A stretch of 64,000 nucleotides of DNA from Roseitranquillus sp963749675 (GCA_963749675.1 CAVVNT010000008.1:186001-250000), one strand, 5' to 3'; positions 37,753 through 45,653 are shown, numbered from the stretch's first letter. The notes: generated from the letters alone by a model not told the origin. Numbers and translations: made by a program.

Positions 37753-38119
37753 TCAGTTCAGGCGTTGAGCGAGGTGGTCGCGCAGCACCACGGCCTGGTT
37801 GTGATTGCGGTTCTTTGACGCGAAGAGGAGCGTGACGGGCCCTTTGCGGCACCAGCCGAGGCAGCGGTCCACCGCCTCGGGATTGCCCTCGAGCTCGGCG
37901 CGGTAACGGTCGCGAAATACCTCCCACCGCTCGGAGTCATGGCCGAACCACTTGCGAAGTTCCGGTGCTCGGCGCGACGTCGCGGACCCACTCGTCAATC
38001 CGCAGGTCCGCCTTGGCTATGCCCCGCGGCCACACCCGGTCAACCAGAAGCCGGGCGCCGGGCATCGCGTCGGGCGCATCATGGACGCGCGCGATCCTGA
38101 TGTCCGGCGCCCGGCTCAA
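37753..38119 (-). pseudogene. DUF488-family protein, frameshifted
   Basis: N-terminal part LSRAPDIRIARVHDAPDA and RLLVDRVWPRGIAKADLRID is DUF488 (COG3189-type). After EWVRDVAPST the frame shifts near 37972. The rest (ELRKWFGHDSERWEVFRDRY, KGPVTLLFASKNRNHNQAV) is read one frame over to the stop at 37753. The start is probably TTG at 38119, overlapping the stop of the AhpD-like gene. One indel from intact. Confidence 0.78.
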
Positions 38120-38463
38120 TCCTCCCCGGAGTCCTTCAGCAGGTCGAGCGTCTTGACCGAATGGGCGAAAGCTGCGCCCGCCCGCATCTCGGTGGCGACC
38201 CAGACCGCCTCCATGATCTGCTCGGCGCTCGCCCCCTCGCGGCGCGCGGCCTTGACGTGGCCCTCGATACACCACGGACACTGCGTCACATGCGTCACAT
38301 GCGCCACCGCCACCGCGATCAGCTGCTTTGTGCGGGTGTCGAGCGCGCCGTCGGCGAGCACCGCCTTGCTGAAGGCCTTGAAGGCGTCGTCTGCCTCGGG
38401 GGCGAGCGCGTGGCGACGCTCGGAGATCTCGTGCGAAGGCTTCGGGAAACGGATATCAGACAT
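38116..38463 (-). CDS. AhpD/carboxymuconolactone decarboxylase-like protein
   Basis: A 115-residue alkylhydroperoxidase-like helical protein. The redox CxxC is in THVTQCPWCIEGHVKAARRE, followed by EGASAEQIMEAVWVATEMRA. Such proteins reduce peroxides or act as thiol oxidoreductases. I start at MSDIRF (38463), with GGAG six bases upstream, rather than the ATG two codons earlier. It lies in the NO-response operon with hemerythrin and globin genes, consistent with nitrosative or oxidative stress. Confidence 0.88.
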   Translation of the reverse strand: MSDIRFPKPSHEISERRHALAPEADDAFKAFSKAVLADGALDTRTKQLIAVAVAHVTHVTQCPWCIEGHVKAARREGASAEQIMEAVWVATEMRAGAAFAHSVKTLDLLKDSGED

Positions 38464-38506
38464 GGCCATCTCCGAGTACTGCTGGTCCTGATCGGCGGCG
38501 CGAGAC

Positions 38507-38839
38507 CTAGTCGCGCCAGTAATCGTTGGCGGCCGCGATCGTGGCGAAGTAGTCGGCCACGACGCCCGAGACGTCGATCAGGCTTTGCGGATCGTGAGCA
38601 TAGTTGGGCCGCAGCTTGTGCAGCGCGTCGATGTCAGTCTGCGTGGTCGTGACCGCTTTGCGCGCCATCGACACGGCAAGATCGAACCCCTCAGCCGGCG
38701 TGTCGGTCAGGAGGCTTGGCAGCCAAGATTCCTCGGCGGCGGCAGAGTCCTCGGTGGACTCCTCGGGCATGTCCTGCGCGATGGCCGGCGCGGCTGCAAG
38801 CGCGGCGAGGCACATGATCGTGGCGGAAATTTGTCGCAT
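38507..38839 (-). CDS. Hypothetical periplasmic protein
   Basis: A 110-residue protein with a signal peptide (MRQISATIMCLAALAAAPAI, cleavage at AIA-QD). It has an acidic low-complexity segment (MPEESTEDSAAAEES) and a C-terminal helical part with LHKLRPNYAHDPQSLIDVSG. AAAGGAG precedes the ATG. The family is not recognised. Its place between the hemerythrin and AhpD-like genes suggests a role in the same NO response. Confidence 0.65.
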   Translation of the reverse strand: MRQISATIMCLAALAAAPAIAQDMPEESTEDSAAAEESWLPSLLTDTPAEGFDLAVSMARKAVTTTQTDIDALHKLRPNYAHDPQSLIDVSGVVADYFATIAAANDYWRD

Positions 38840-38890
38840 GGGTCTGGCTCCTTTCTGGCTGAACATCTGGGGAACTACTTGCGGCCACGC

Positions 38891-39360
38891 TCAGGCCGCT
38901 TTCTCGAACCTGGGGAACAGCACGTCGTTCTCAAGCCGGATGTGCTCCGTCAGGTCGTCCACGAACTCGGCGAGGCCTGCGTAGAGCGTGCGCCAGCTGG
39001 TGCAGGCGCGTTCGGGCGGGATCAGGTCGTGCGTCAGGCGCCGGATCTCGGCGAGCTCGCGGTGGTGAACGTCATGATCGGCGCGCATCGCGGCGATAGG
39101 CTCGCCGATACCTGGGCCGGCGCCCCGGCGGATGGCGGGAAAGAGGACGAGCTCCTCCTTCTTCATGTGGACCTCCATCTCGCCGATCATTTGGTGCAGG
39201 AGGTCGGATAGGCCGTGGGGCACGCCCTCATCGCTGAAATGAAGATCCTCGACCATCTCGGCCAGCTTCGCCAGCGGCGGAAGCTGCTCTCGGTGACGGG
39301 CGTGATAGCGAGGCTCGATATAGCAGGTCAGGCGTCGTGGATTAGGACAGCGTCGCTCAT
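38891..39360 (-). pseudogene. Hemerythrin-domain (RIC-like) protein, N-terminal frameshift
   Basis: A perfect AAAGGAGG precedes an ATG that reads MSDAVLIHDA then stops. The rest, in another frame, is a complete hemerythrin domain of the iron-sulfur-cluster-repair (RIC/ScdA) type: RYHARHREQLPPLAKLAEMV, MIGEMEVHMKKEELVLFPAI, AMRADHDVHHRELAEI, YAGLAEFVDDLTEHIRLEND. The His/Glu di-iron ligands are all visible. A single indel near 39330 separates start from domain. RIC proteins release iron for repair of NO-damaged clusters. Confidence 0.78.
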
Positions 39361-39375
39361 CGGAACCTCCTTTCG

Positions 39376-39834
39376 TCAGCGCAGCTGGGGGATCGCGTCC
39401 GGAGGCGCCTGCGCCTCGCCGACGGCAATGTGCAACGAGCGGGCGATGCGCTCGGCGCGTTCGATGACGTGGGTTGCTCCCTCGGGCGGACAGGTCTCGT
39501 GCGCGGTCGTGCGGAATAGCGCGAGCCAGCGCTCGAAATGCGTCCAGGTCACCGGCAGGTCCGCGTGTTTCGGCACCGGGGCGCCGTGGTAGCGCCCGGT
39601 CATCAGCGCGACCGAGGACCAGAAGCTCACCATCCGCTCGAGGTGCGGTTCCCAATGCTCGATCCGCTCGACGAAGATCGGGCCCAGCACGACATCGGCG
39701 CGGACCCTGTCGTAGAAGCGGTGCACCAGGGTGGTCAGCAGCGCCTCGTCGAGCCTGGTCCGTGCCATCAGCTCGGCGGTCACGGCGGGCCGGGCCGAGC
39801 GGATCGGCGGAAGGTCTGCGGCAGCACGGATCAT
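39376..39834 (-). CDS. Group III truncated hemoglobin
   Basis: A 152-residue globin. Family marks are TLVHRFYDRVRADVVLGPIF (helix B/CD), WEPHLERMVSFWSSVALM (helix E) and LPVTWTHFERWLALFRTT, with the proximal His in helix F. Group III trHbs are associated with NO or low-oxygen metabolism. I chose MIRAAADL (39834; GAGGTGCCC upstream). It is first gene of the minus-strand block and faces the predicted NsrR-type site at 39878-39900. Confidence 0.88.
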   Translation of the reverse strand: MIRAAADLPPIRSARPAVTAELMARTRLDEALLTTLVHRFYDRVRADVVLGPIFVERIEHWEPHLERMVSFWSSVALMTGRYHGAPVPKHADLPVTWTHFERWLALFRTTAHETCPPEGATHVIERAERIARSLHIAVGEAQAPPDAIPQLR

Positions 39835-39877
39835 GGGCACCTCGTCACGTCGGGGTTGCATCTGGTGTAGATTTTAG

Positions 39878-39900
39878 AATAGGCATTGTAAATACTGATT
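39878..39900. promoter_or_regulatory. Candidate NsrR-type operator (10-3-10 palindrome)
   Basis: AATAGGCATT, GTA spacer, AATACTGATT. The right arm's complement is AATCAGTATT, which agrees at 7 of 10 positions. The form resembles the two-fold 11-1-11 site of NO-sensing NsrR proteins. It lies in the AT-rich divergent region between the globin gene (44 bp away) and the DUF6522 gene (64 bp away). A related half-site occurs before the Rrf2 regulator gene. Prediction only. Confidence 0.5.
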
Positions 39901-39963
39901 AAGGATCACCTGCCGCTTCGAAGCGATGCCGGAGCGGTCCGAGACGCAGTACAGGAGATGCCG

Positions 39964-40341
39964 ATGTTGAGCCTGAGGCTTTGCAATGACCGGACGGAGG
40001 TGGACCTGGACCGTCTCGCGCAGGCGTTCTCGATCAGCCGCACCGAGCTGGAGGACTGCCTGCGGCTGGGGACCATCAGCTACTGGTACGAGCTCGACGC
40101 CAGCGACTACGACACGCCGCAGATGGTCTTTCGCTCGACCGAGATCGGGCGCCGCGTCGCGCTCGACCGGGTCGGGAACGTCGTCTCCCGTGCGGACGAG
40201 GGTCCGAAGCGAGCGTCGCCGCAACCGGGGCGCAAGGTCAGCGGGTCCGCCGGCCTCCTTCCGAACGAGGCACTGAAAAAAGCCTTTCCCGCAAGCGATC
40301 CGATCGCGGTCGGCGTCGAGGCTGACCGGCTCGTGGCTTGA
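39964..40341 (+). CDS. DUF6522-like protein with an unusual C-terminal FPASDP tail
   Basis: A 125-residue protein. The N-terminal ~75 residues match DUF6522 (LSLRLCNDRTEVDLDRLAQA, then FRSTEIGRRVALDRVGNVVS), small proteins often found near NO and denitrification genes. The C-terminal part (NEALKKAFPASDPIAVGV) resembles a separate family of short proteins with an ExFPASDP motif. The combination may be a fusion. AGGAG six bases before the ATG fixes the start. It is divergent from the globin gene. Confidence 0.6.
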   Translation: MLSLRLCNDRTEVDLDRLAQAFSISRTELEDCLRLGTISYWYELDASDYDTPQMVFRSTEIGRRVALDRVGNVVSRADEGPKRASPQPGRKVSGSAGLLPNEALKKAFPASDPIAVGVEADRLVA

Positions 40342-40547
40342 GCAGCGCAGGCTGGCATGACCTTCGGGCAGGCACTGGCGCTTGTCGTACCGCGGTCTTC
40401 CTGCCGCCGGCCGGTCTGGACGCATTCAGAGCAGTGGAAACGACGTCCCCTCGCCACTCGGGCCTGCCGTGCAGCCTTACCGCCCGCGGCGTCCGCCGAG
40501 ACCATCCACTAGAAACCGGTTCTTGGACCGTATCAAGGAGAACACAG

Positions 40548-40703
40548 ATGACATTGAGTGAGATAATCCTTTGGCCCGGCACTAAGATATGTGAGCGATT
40601 AGGGGTTGAGCCGGAGAGTGACGCGGGGCTGATCAAATCCATGTTTAACATGATCGTGTACCTGGTCGTGATCTTGGGAATCATGTGGGCCGTAATGGGA
40701 TGA
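40548..40703 (+). CDS. 51-residue single-pass membrane protein
   Basis: AAGGAG sits eight bases before the ATG. The peptide starts MTLSEIILWPGTKICERLGV and ends in one transmembrane segment (MIVYLVVILGIMWAVMG). Codon use is clearly less GC-rich than surrounding genes, suggesting separate acquisition or strong expression constraint. Family unknown. Confidence 0.6.
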   Translation: MTLSEIILWPGTKICERLGVEPESDAGLIKSMFNMIVYLVVILGIMWAVMG

Positions 40704-40878
40704 GGCTATAGGCCGCGTGATGGCTAGATGGGATCCTTCTGACCGTGTTCGCACGTGGAGGAGTATCTCCCATCCATGGTAAGCGGCCGGCCGGAGCAGA
40801 TCTCTCTGGTCGATGGCGGTAAGGCTTCCTCCCTGCAAGCGAAGTTCGGCCGGAACCGCAGCGGCGCGAAATGACGAC

Positions 40879-41424
40879 TCAGCTCATCTCGGCACTAGCA
40901 GGATATATGATCTTGCCCTCGGGCGTGCGTTCTGCGCCGGGTGTCACCTTGGCGGGTTCCTCGCGACCGTTTCCCATGAGGTGCACCACCGCATGTCCGC
41001 TCAGGAGCAGGTAATCAGTAATGATGCGGCGGTGGCATCGCCACCAGACCGCCTCGGAGCACATCATCGCCAGCCGCCGCGACCGGCCGAGTTCGACCAG
41101 CTCGCTCAACGCTGCCCCGAACTCGGGCGAGAGCGCGTAGTCGGCGTAGTTGTGAAAGCTGCGGTTGCGCCACTGGGCATTGAGCTCGTCGGGAACCTCC
41201 GACTGTCGCTTGCGCCGGCCGCCAAGGGCCGGAATGTGGAGATAGCCGATCTGGTACGCGGCCAGGCGCTCCGGCAGGGCCTCGATGTTGTAGTCCGGAT
41301 TGCTTCGCGAGCGGGGAAAGCTGCGGACGTCCACCACCAGGCCGATGTCCGCCGTGCGGAGGATGTCCAGGAACTCGTCCGGAGTCCGGTTCGAATGGCC
41401 GATCGTGCAGAACCGCGGCGCCAC
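40879..41424 (-). CDS. DUF488-family protein (COG5483-type)
   Basis: A 181-residue protein: CTIGHSNRTPDEFLDILRTA, VVDVRSFPRSRSNPDYN, IGYLHIPALGGRRKRQSE, AMMCSEAVWWRCHRRIITDY and the C-terminal GHAVVHLMGNGREEPAK. The Cys in MCSEAVWWRCHR and the Arg/His cluster are the conserved features. Function is unknown. It starts at GTG directly after the CBS gene stop. Its last ~40 residues have a diverged duplicate fused to an efflux adaptor at 47143-47258. Confidence 0.85.
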   Translation of the reverse strand: MAPRFCTIGHSNRTPDEFLDILRTADIGLVVDVRSFPRSRSNPDYNIEALPERLAAYQIGYLHIPALGGRRKRQSEVPDELNAQWRNRSFHNYADYALSPEFGAALSELVELGRSRRLAMMCSEAVWWRCHRRIITDYLLLSGHAVVHLMGNGREEPAKVTPGAERTPEGKIIYPASAEMS

Positions 41425-41425
41425 C

Positions 41426-41868
41426 TCAGCGGTAGCCGAGGCACATGACGTAGTCGCGCAGAAGTTCCTCCTCCTGCTCGGTCTCCTCGACCAGCGCCTG
41501 CATGACCGCGCGCGCACTGAGGATGCCGATGGCCCGTCCCTCGGCGTCGGCCACGGGCACATGCTTCAGCCCGCGCGCCTTCATGACGTTCCACACTTCG
41601 CGCAGAGTATCGCCGGGCGGCAGGAGGTGATCTCGCGCGTCATGACGGAGGCGACGGGCCGGGTGCAGCTCGCGCCAGCACAATGGCTGATGCGGTTTAC
41701 CACATCGGTCTTGCTCACGACGCCCCGCATTGCGCGTTGGCCGTCGCAGACCACCACGAGGTTGGCGTGGGGACCACTGAGGCGCCTGGCCGCCTCGATC
41801 AGGGCGGCGTCCTCGGTGACCGTGACAAGCCGTTCTCGCGCTGTAGGCAGGATCTTCTCGACGTGCAT
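41426..41868 (-). pseudogene. Two-CBS-domain protein, frameshifted
   Basis: First CBS: EKILPTARERLVTVTEDAAL, NLVVVCDGQRAMRGVVSKTD. After MTREITSCRP the frame shifts near 41625. The second CBS (LREVWNVMKARGLKHVPVAD, IGILSARAVMQALVEET) continues in the next frame to LRDYVMCLGYR at 41426. CBS pairs bind adenosyl ligands and regulate partner proteins. One base from intact. Its neighbours are the cupin gene upstream and the DUF488 gene downstream. Confidence 0.78.
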
Positions 41869-41883
41869 GGGTCTCTCTCCGTG

Positions 41884-42213
41884 TCACGCGTCGAACAGGA
41901 TGGTGAGGAGCAACGAGGCATCCTCGACGCCCCGCACCGAATGCGGCTCGTTTCCTTCAAGGTAGAGCCAGTCGCCCGTGCCCAGTTCATCCGAGCCGTC
42001 CGAAAGGCCGAGCTCGACCCTCCCCTCGATGCAGTGGAGCATGATCCGACCCGGCACCTTGTGGGTCGGGATCTCGATGCCTGCCGGCACGACCAGGCGG
42101 ACCGTCTCGAAGGACGACGTGCGGACGATGGCGCTGGTCCGCGCCTCCGCCAAGCCGCCTCCAAGAGGTCGCAGATCGACGACTTCGCCCGGCCGCGCGT
42201 GTTTCAGAGCCAT
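41884..42213 (-). CDS. Small cupin protein
   Basis: A 109-residue cupin: MALKHARPGEVVDLRPLGGG, IPTHKVPGRIMLHCIEGRVE, TGDWLYLEGNEPHSVRGVED. The His residues of the two cupin motifs are present. AGGAG lies before the ATG. It directly follows the Rrf2 regulator gene, so it is likely part of the same NO-responsive unit. Ligand unknown. Confidence 0.82.
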   Translation of the reverse strand: MALKHARPGEVVDLRPLGGGLAEARTSAIVRTSSFETVRLVVPAGIEIPTHKVPGRIMLHCIEGRVELGLSDGSDELGTGDWLYLEGNEPHSVRGVEDASLLLTILFDA

Positions 42214-42646
42214 GGCGTTTCTCCTGAACCGGACCCGCGACGGCGGGCGCATAACGGCACTCGGCCAGAGTGGTGCGGTCGAGCTCGGCCAGGAACGCCT
42301 CGCGCGCGGCCGCTAGTCTGTGGCTCAGGACGCAATCCGGCGTCATCACGCAGGCGCCGCCATCGGCCCGGAAGCACTCGACCAGCGCCTGACCAGCCTC
42401 GGTCCGGCGCACGACGTCACCGAGCCTGATCTCCTCCGCAAGGCGGGCGAGGCGAAACCCGCCGCCCGTGCCGCGCTGGGTCGCGATGAATCCAGCCTTC
42501 CCGAGGGCGCCCACGACCTTGACCAGATGGTTGCGCGAGATGTCGAGCTCGTCGGCGATCTCGGCAGTCGTGAAGCTGCGCTCCGGCGCTCCGGCGAGCC
42601 GCATCAGCGTCCGGAACGCGAAATCGGTGAAGGAGGTGAGGCGCAT
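41987..42646 (-). CDS. Rrf2-family regulator (NsrR-like), native stop not found
   Basis: The recognisable protein is ~140 residues: MRLTSFTDFAFRTLMRLAG, winged helix TTAEIADELDISRNHLVKVV, wing QRGTGGGFRLAR, and Cys 91, 99 and 105 (CFRADGG-ACVMTPDC). Three such Cys bind the Fe-S cluster that senses NO in NsrR. Homology ends near 42230, but the frame stays open to 41987, overlapping the cupin gene in another frame. A late indel has probably removed the stop. It is the likely regulator of the globin/NnrS block. Confidence 0.82.
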   Translation of the reverse strand: MRLTSFTDFAFRTLMRLAGAPERSFTTAEIADELDISRNHLVKVVGALGKAGFIATQRGTGGGFRLARLAEEIRLGDVVRRTEAGQALVECFRADGGACVMTPDCVLSHRLAAAREAFLAELDRTTLAECRYAPAVAGPVQEKRHGSETRAAGRSRRSATSWRRLGGGADQRHRPHVVLRDGPPGRAGRHRDPDPQGAGSDHAPLHRGEGRARPFGRLG

Positions 42647-42704
42647 TCGCCGGCCCTTGCTCTCGACGTTGCGGGCACCGTATAGGCGCTTCTAAGCTGC
42701 CTCG

Positions 42705-42717
42705 TAAATACGGATTA
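42705..42717. promoter_or_regulatory. Half-site resembling the candidate NsrR operator
   Basis: GTA followed by AATACGGATT, differing by one base from GTA-AATACTGATT at 39888-39900. It lies about 60 bp upstream of the Rrf2 start and just before the globin::5-FCL chimera. The opposite arm is poorly conserved, so this may be only a half-site. Confidence 0.35.
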
Positions 42718-42723
42718 GGAGTT

Positions 42724-43062
42724 ATGCTCCAATCCAGCGATCGTCGCGCAGCGTTCGGGGAAGAGGTTCGCGCCACCACCGGCATCGGCGAGGCAATGAG
42801 CGCGAGGCTGATCCACGGCTTCTACGCCTGCAGACGGCAGGACGCCGTGCTGAGACCGATTTGCCGCCAGGATAGCCGACGACGCGTGCCGCTGCATCTG
42901 GAGCGGGTGCGGGCGCTGGTCGGCGTGGATCGGGATTGCTACCGCCTCGGCAACGGCGGCGGCTACTACGACCGGGCTTTGGCGCGGCTCGATCCGCTGC
43001 CACGCCTGATCGGGGCGGGCTCCGCCGGCTGCCGCATCCCGACCATCTACCCGATGCCCTAG
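42724..43062 (+). pseudogene. Chimera of globin N-terminus and 5-formyl-THF cyclo-ligase C-terminus
   Basis: Residues ~5-45 (EEVRATTGIGEAMSARLIHG, then FYACRRQDAVLRPI) resemble the start of a group III truncated hemoglobin. From about residue 68, DRDCYRLGNGGGYYDRALAR and LDPLPRLIGAG are the C-terminal motif of 5-formyltetrahydrofolate cyclo-ligase. A TAG at 43060-43062 interrupts the usual DIPM motif, which continues in the same frame (DIPMHSVILADGIVQH). Neither parent is complete. It arose by a deletion joining two genes, followed by a nonsense change. Confidence 0.65.
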
Positions 43063-43121
43063 GACATTCCGATGCACAGCGTGATCCTGGCTGACGGCAT
43101 CGTGCAGCATCGAGCCCGACG

Positions 43122-43871
43122 TCAGATGACGAAGAAGACGATGGTCATGATGGCCCCGATCGCCACGATTCCGGCGCGGAGCAGGTCCGTCCGCTGGATG
43201 CGCCGCGCCTGCCAGGCGCCGACGTAGCCGCCGATCGTGGTGGCGATTGCGAGGACGAGGGCGGAGTCCCAGGCGATGAGCCCGGCTGTCGCGTAGGTCG
43301 CGACCGAGACGATGGAGAGGATCGCCGAGAGCAGGTTCTTCAGCCCGTTCATCCCGTGCAGGTTTGTGAACCCGATGAGCCCGAAGAGCGCGAGCAGCAT
43401 GATGCCAAGGCCGCCGTTGAAGTAGCCGCCGTAGATCGACACCGCGAGAATGGCGGCCGCCGACACGAGCGGCCCGGCGGCGCCGCGGCCGCCGCTGCGG
43501 ACGGCGGCGAGCAGCCGCGGACCGGCGGCAAAGAGGCAGGTCGCAGCGAGGAGCAGCCAGGGGACGATGCCGACGAAGGCCTCGCCCGGCGTCACCAGGA
43601 GGAGCGCGGCGCCGGCCAGTCCTCCGACGATGGCCACTAGGATGATGGCGCGCAGGCGCAACGTTCCCTCGGCGGCGACGTCGTGACGGTAGGCCCAGGC
43701 GCTGCCGATGTAGCCGGGCATGGCGGTCAGCGTCGCGGTGGCGTTCGCCATGATCGGCGGGATGCCGAGCCAGACCAGGGCAGGAAAGCTGAGGAACGTG
43801 CCGCCGCCGGCGACGGCGTTCAGTCCGCCCGCGAAAAGGCCGGCGACGGTCAGAACGACAAGAGAGAACAT
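43122..43871 (-). CDS. TauE/SafE-family (TSUP) membrane permease
   Basis: A 249-residue protein with about eight transmembrane segments. TSUP motifs: VAGLFAGGLNAVAGGGTFLS, ANATATLTAMPGYIGSAWAY and IYGGYFNGGLGIMLLALFGL, and a repeat in the C-terminal half. The family exports sulfite, sulfoacetate or related anions. Start at the ATG at 43871. It is divergent from a GntR-family gene now split by an IS, so local regulation has been lost. Confidence 0.85.
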   Translation of the reverse strand: MFSLVVLTVAGLFAGGLNAVAGGGTFLSFPALVWLGIPPIMANATATLTAMPGYIGSAWAYRHDVAAEGTLRLRAIILVAIVGGLAGAALLLVTPGEAFVGIVPWLLLAATCLFAAGPRLLAAVRSGGRGAAGPLVSAAAILAVSIYGGYFNGGLGIMLLALFGLIGFTNLHGMNGLKNLLSAILSIVSVATYATAGLIAWDSALVLAIATTIGGYVGAWQARRIQRTDLLRAGIVAIGAIMTIVFFVI

Positions 43872-43946
43872 CGGCGTCTCCAGCGTGTGAAGAGCGCCTC
43901 TTGCCAGAGAACCCGATTGGTCTGCAAATTGGCCTGTTGAGGGGGC

Positions 43947-44237
43947 ATGCGTATGCGTGTGAACAAGGATGCCGCGCGAAATAGATTGTGGCGCGTTCTC
44001 GAGGACCGGGCCCCCGCGCCGGGCGACCGGCTGCCGCCGGAGCGCGTGCTGAAGGACCTGATCGGGTGCAGCCGAGAGACGCTGCGCGCGGCTCTCGCGG
44101 CGCTCGAGGCGGGGGGCGAGATCTGGCGGCATGTCGGCCAGGGCACTTTCCGTGGCCGGGCGCCGCTCGGGCGTCCGGTGAAGGACACCCTGCTGGACAC
44201 CTCCGCTTACCGGTTCGTGGCGGTGCTCGAGGCATAG
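43947..44237 (+). pseudogene. GntR (FadR-type) regulator, N-terminal fragment
   Basis: The winged helix-turn-helix is complete: RLWRVLEDRAPAPGDRLPPE, CSRETLRAALAALEAGGEIW, VGQGTFRGRAPLGRP. The effector-binding FCD domain is cut off by insertion of the adjacent IS5-family element and continues beyond it at about 45453. It was probably the repressor of the divergent TSUP permease 75 bp away. Confidence 0.75.
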
Positions 44238-44249
44238 GAGTAGAGCAAT

Positions 44250-45450
44250 GCCGGTTGGGCCGGTGGTTCCGGGTCGTTCTCGGCGCTTGATGACGCCGGA
44301 TCGACCGCCGGTCCCGGTCAGGCGGGCGCAGTCCGGCTGTCGAGCCACCGCCAGCGGGTCATGTTGTAGGCGATGTTCGCCAGCGTGATCGCCGCTCGAG
44401 CGCGCTTCAGACCGATGGTGCGGATCGTCATACTCATGCGGGCCTTCTGGTGGGCGAAGACGTGCTCGACCTTCGAGCGCACCGCCGACTTCGCGGCATT
44501 GGCGTGGCGGGTCCGCTTCGGCATCGGGCGACCGCGGGGCTTCTTGCGGTGGATGCGGCTCTCCATGCCGCGGGCTTCGAGCCAATCCTCGTTCTCGGCC
44601 GACCGGTAGGCGCTGTCGGCCCAGACCGAGCGCGACGTATTGGTTCGGGCAATCAGCCCCTCGCGGAGCTGCCCGCCATCGTGCCGGGCGGCATCGGTGA
44701 CGGTCTGGCGGCGGATCAGCCCGTGCATCCGGTCAATCGAGACATGGGACTTGTAGCCGTAGACCGGGATGGCGATGTCGACCGGCTTCGTGCCGTCGGC
44801 GCGGACCTTCGCCTTGGAGTATTTGACGGTCCAGCGACCGTCGACATCCTTCTGGCGCGCCTTGGCCGGCTTGTCCGGCCAGATCTCGGCGGCGGACCTG
44901 CCCTCCTTGATCGCTGCCTTTTCGCCGTCGGTGTTGCGCTGCCGCGGGGCCGCGACCAGGCTCGCATCGACGATCTGGCCGCCCCGCGGCAGATACCCGG
45001 CGGCCGTGATCGCCCGGTCGAGGCGCTCGAACAGATCGTCCAGTGCGCCCGCCGCGATCAGGGACTCACGGAAGTCCCAGAGCGTATTGGCATCCGGCAC
45101 CCGGTCCTCAGGGCCGAGATGACAGAACCGCATCCACGAGAGCCGGTCGCGGACGAGATACTCGGTCTGCTCCAGCGAAAGCCCGTGCAGCGACTGCAAG
45201 ACAAGCATCCGGAACTTCAGCACCGTGTCGAACGGCGGCCGGCCGCCCTTCCAGCGTGGCGGTCGCCCGAGCGCACCCTCCAGGATCGGCCGGAACATCT
45301 CGAAATCCACCGTTTCGGCCAGCGTCTCCAGCGGATCACCCTGTGCCGAGATCTCCGCCAGCCGGTCCGTGATCGACCAGAACCCCAACTGACCCGTCAT
45401 CGCTGCCCCCGTTGCCCTCGGACGGATTGAATCACGATCCCAGGCTCAGA
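44250..45450 (-). mobile_element. IS5-family element inserted in the GntR gene (ends approximate)
   Basis: The element carries a single intact transposase on the minus strand and separates the two parts of the GntR gene. I could not find a convincing inverted-repeat pair, so ends are estimated from where GntR homology stops (about 44200) and resumes (about 45453). It is a different IS from the 1290-bp copies. Confidence 0.65.
44318..45400 (-). CDS. IS5-family transposase
   Basis: A 360-residue DDE transposase starting MTGQLGFWSITDRLAEIS. Conserved points: RPPFDTVLKFRMLVLQSLHG, GGQIVDASLVAAPRQRNT (first Asp), SVWADSAYRSAENEDW (second Asp) and RSKVEHVFAHQKARM (Glu). Full length and intact. It is related to but clearly distinct from the transposase at 785-1828, with a ~10-residue insertion before the second Asp. 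Confidence 0.92.
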   Translation of the reverse strand: MTGQLGFWSITDRLAEISAQGDPLETLAETVDFEMFRPILEGALGRPPRWKGGRPPFDTVLKFRMLVLQSLHGLSLEQTEYLVRDRLSWMRFCHLGPEDRVPDANTLWDFRESLIAAGALDDLFERLDRAITAAGYLPRGGQIVDASLVAAPRQRNTDGEKAAIKEGRSAAEIWPDKPAKARQKDVDGRWTVKYSKAKVRADGTKPVDIAIPVYGYKSHVSIDRMHGLIRRQTVTDAARHDGGQLREGLIARTNTSRSVWADSAYRSAENEDWLEARGMESRIHRKKPRGRPMPKRTRHANAAKSAVRSKVEHVFAHQKARMSMTIRTIGLKRARAAITLANIAYNMTRWRWLDSRTAPA

Positions 45451-45452
45451 GC

Positions 45453-45650
45453 GAGGTTTCCGGAAGCGTCCAGCTGATCGAAGCGACGACGCCGGCGGAG
45501 CTGATGGACGCGCGCCGCCTGCTCGAACCCCAGGTGGCGGCTGCGGCGGCGGATCGTCGGATCGACGAGGATCTCGTCCGATTGCACCGGCGCGTCGAAG
45601 AGGGGCGTTCCGCCCGTGACCGTGCCGCCTGCGAAAGGGTGTGTGAACGC
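45453..45650 (+). pseudogene. GntR regulator, C-terminal (FCD) fragment
   Basis: In-frame continuation of the regulator after the IS: SVQLIEATTPAELMDARRLL, then PQVAAAAADRRIDEDLVRLH. This is the first part of an FCD effector domain. It ends near 45645, where the convergent TetR gene begins, so the last ~100 residues are missing too. The regulator was damaged at both ends. Confidence 0.65.
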
Positions 45651-45653
45651 ATC

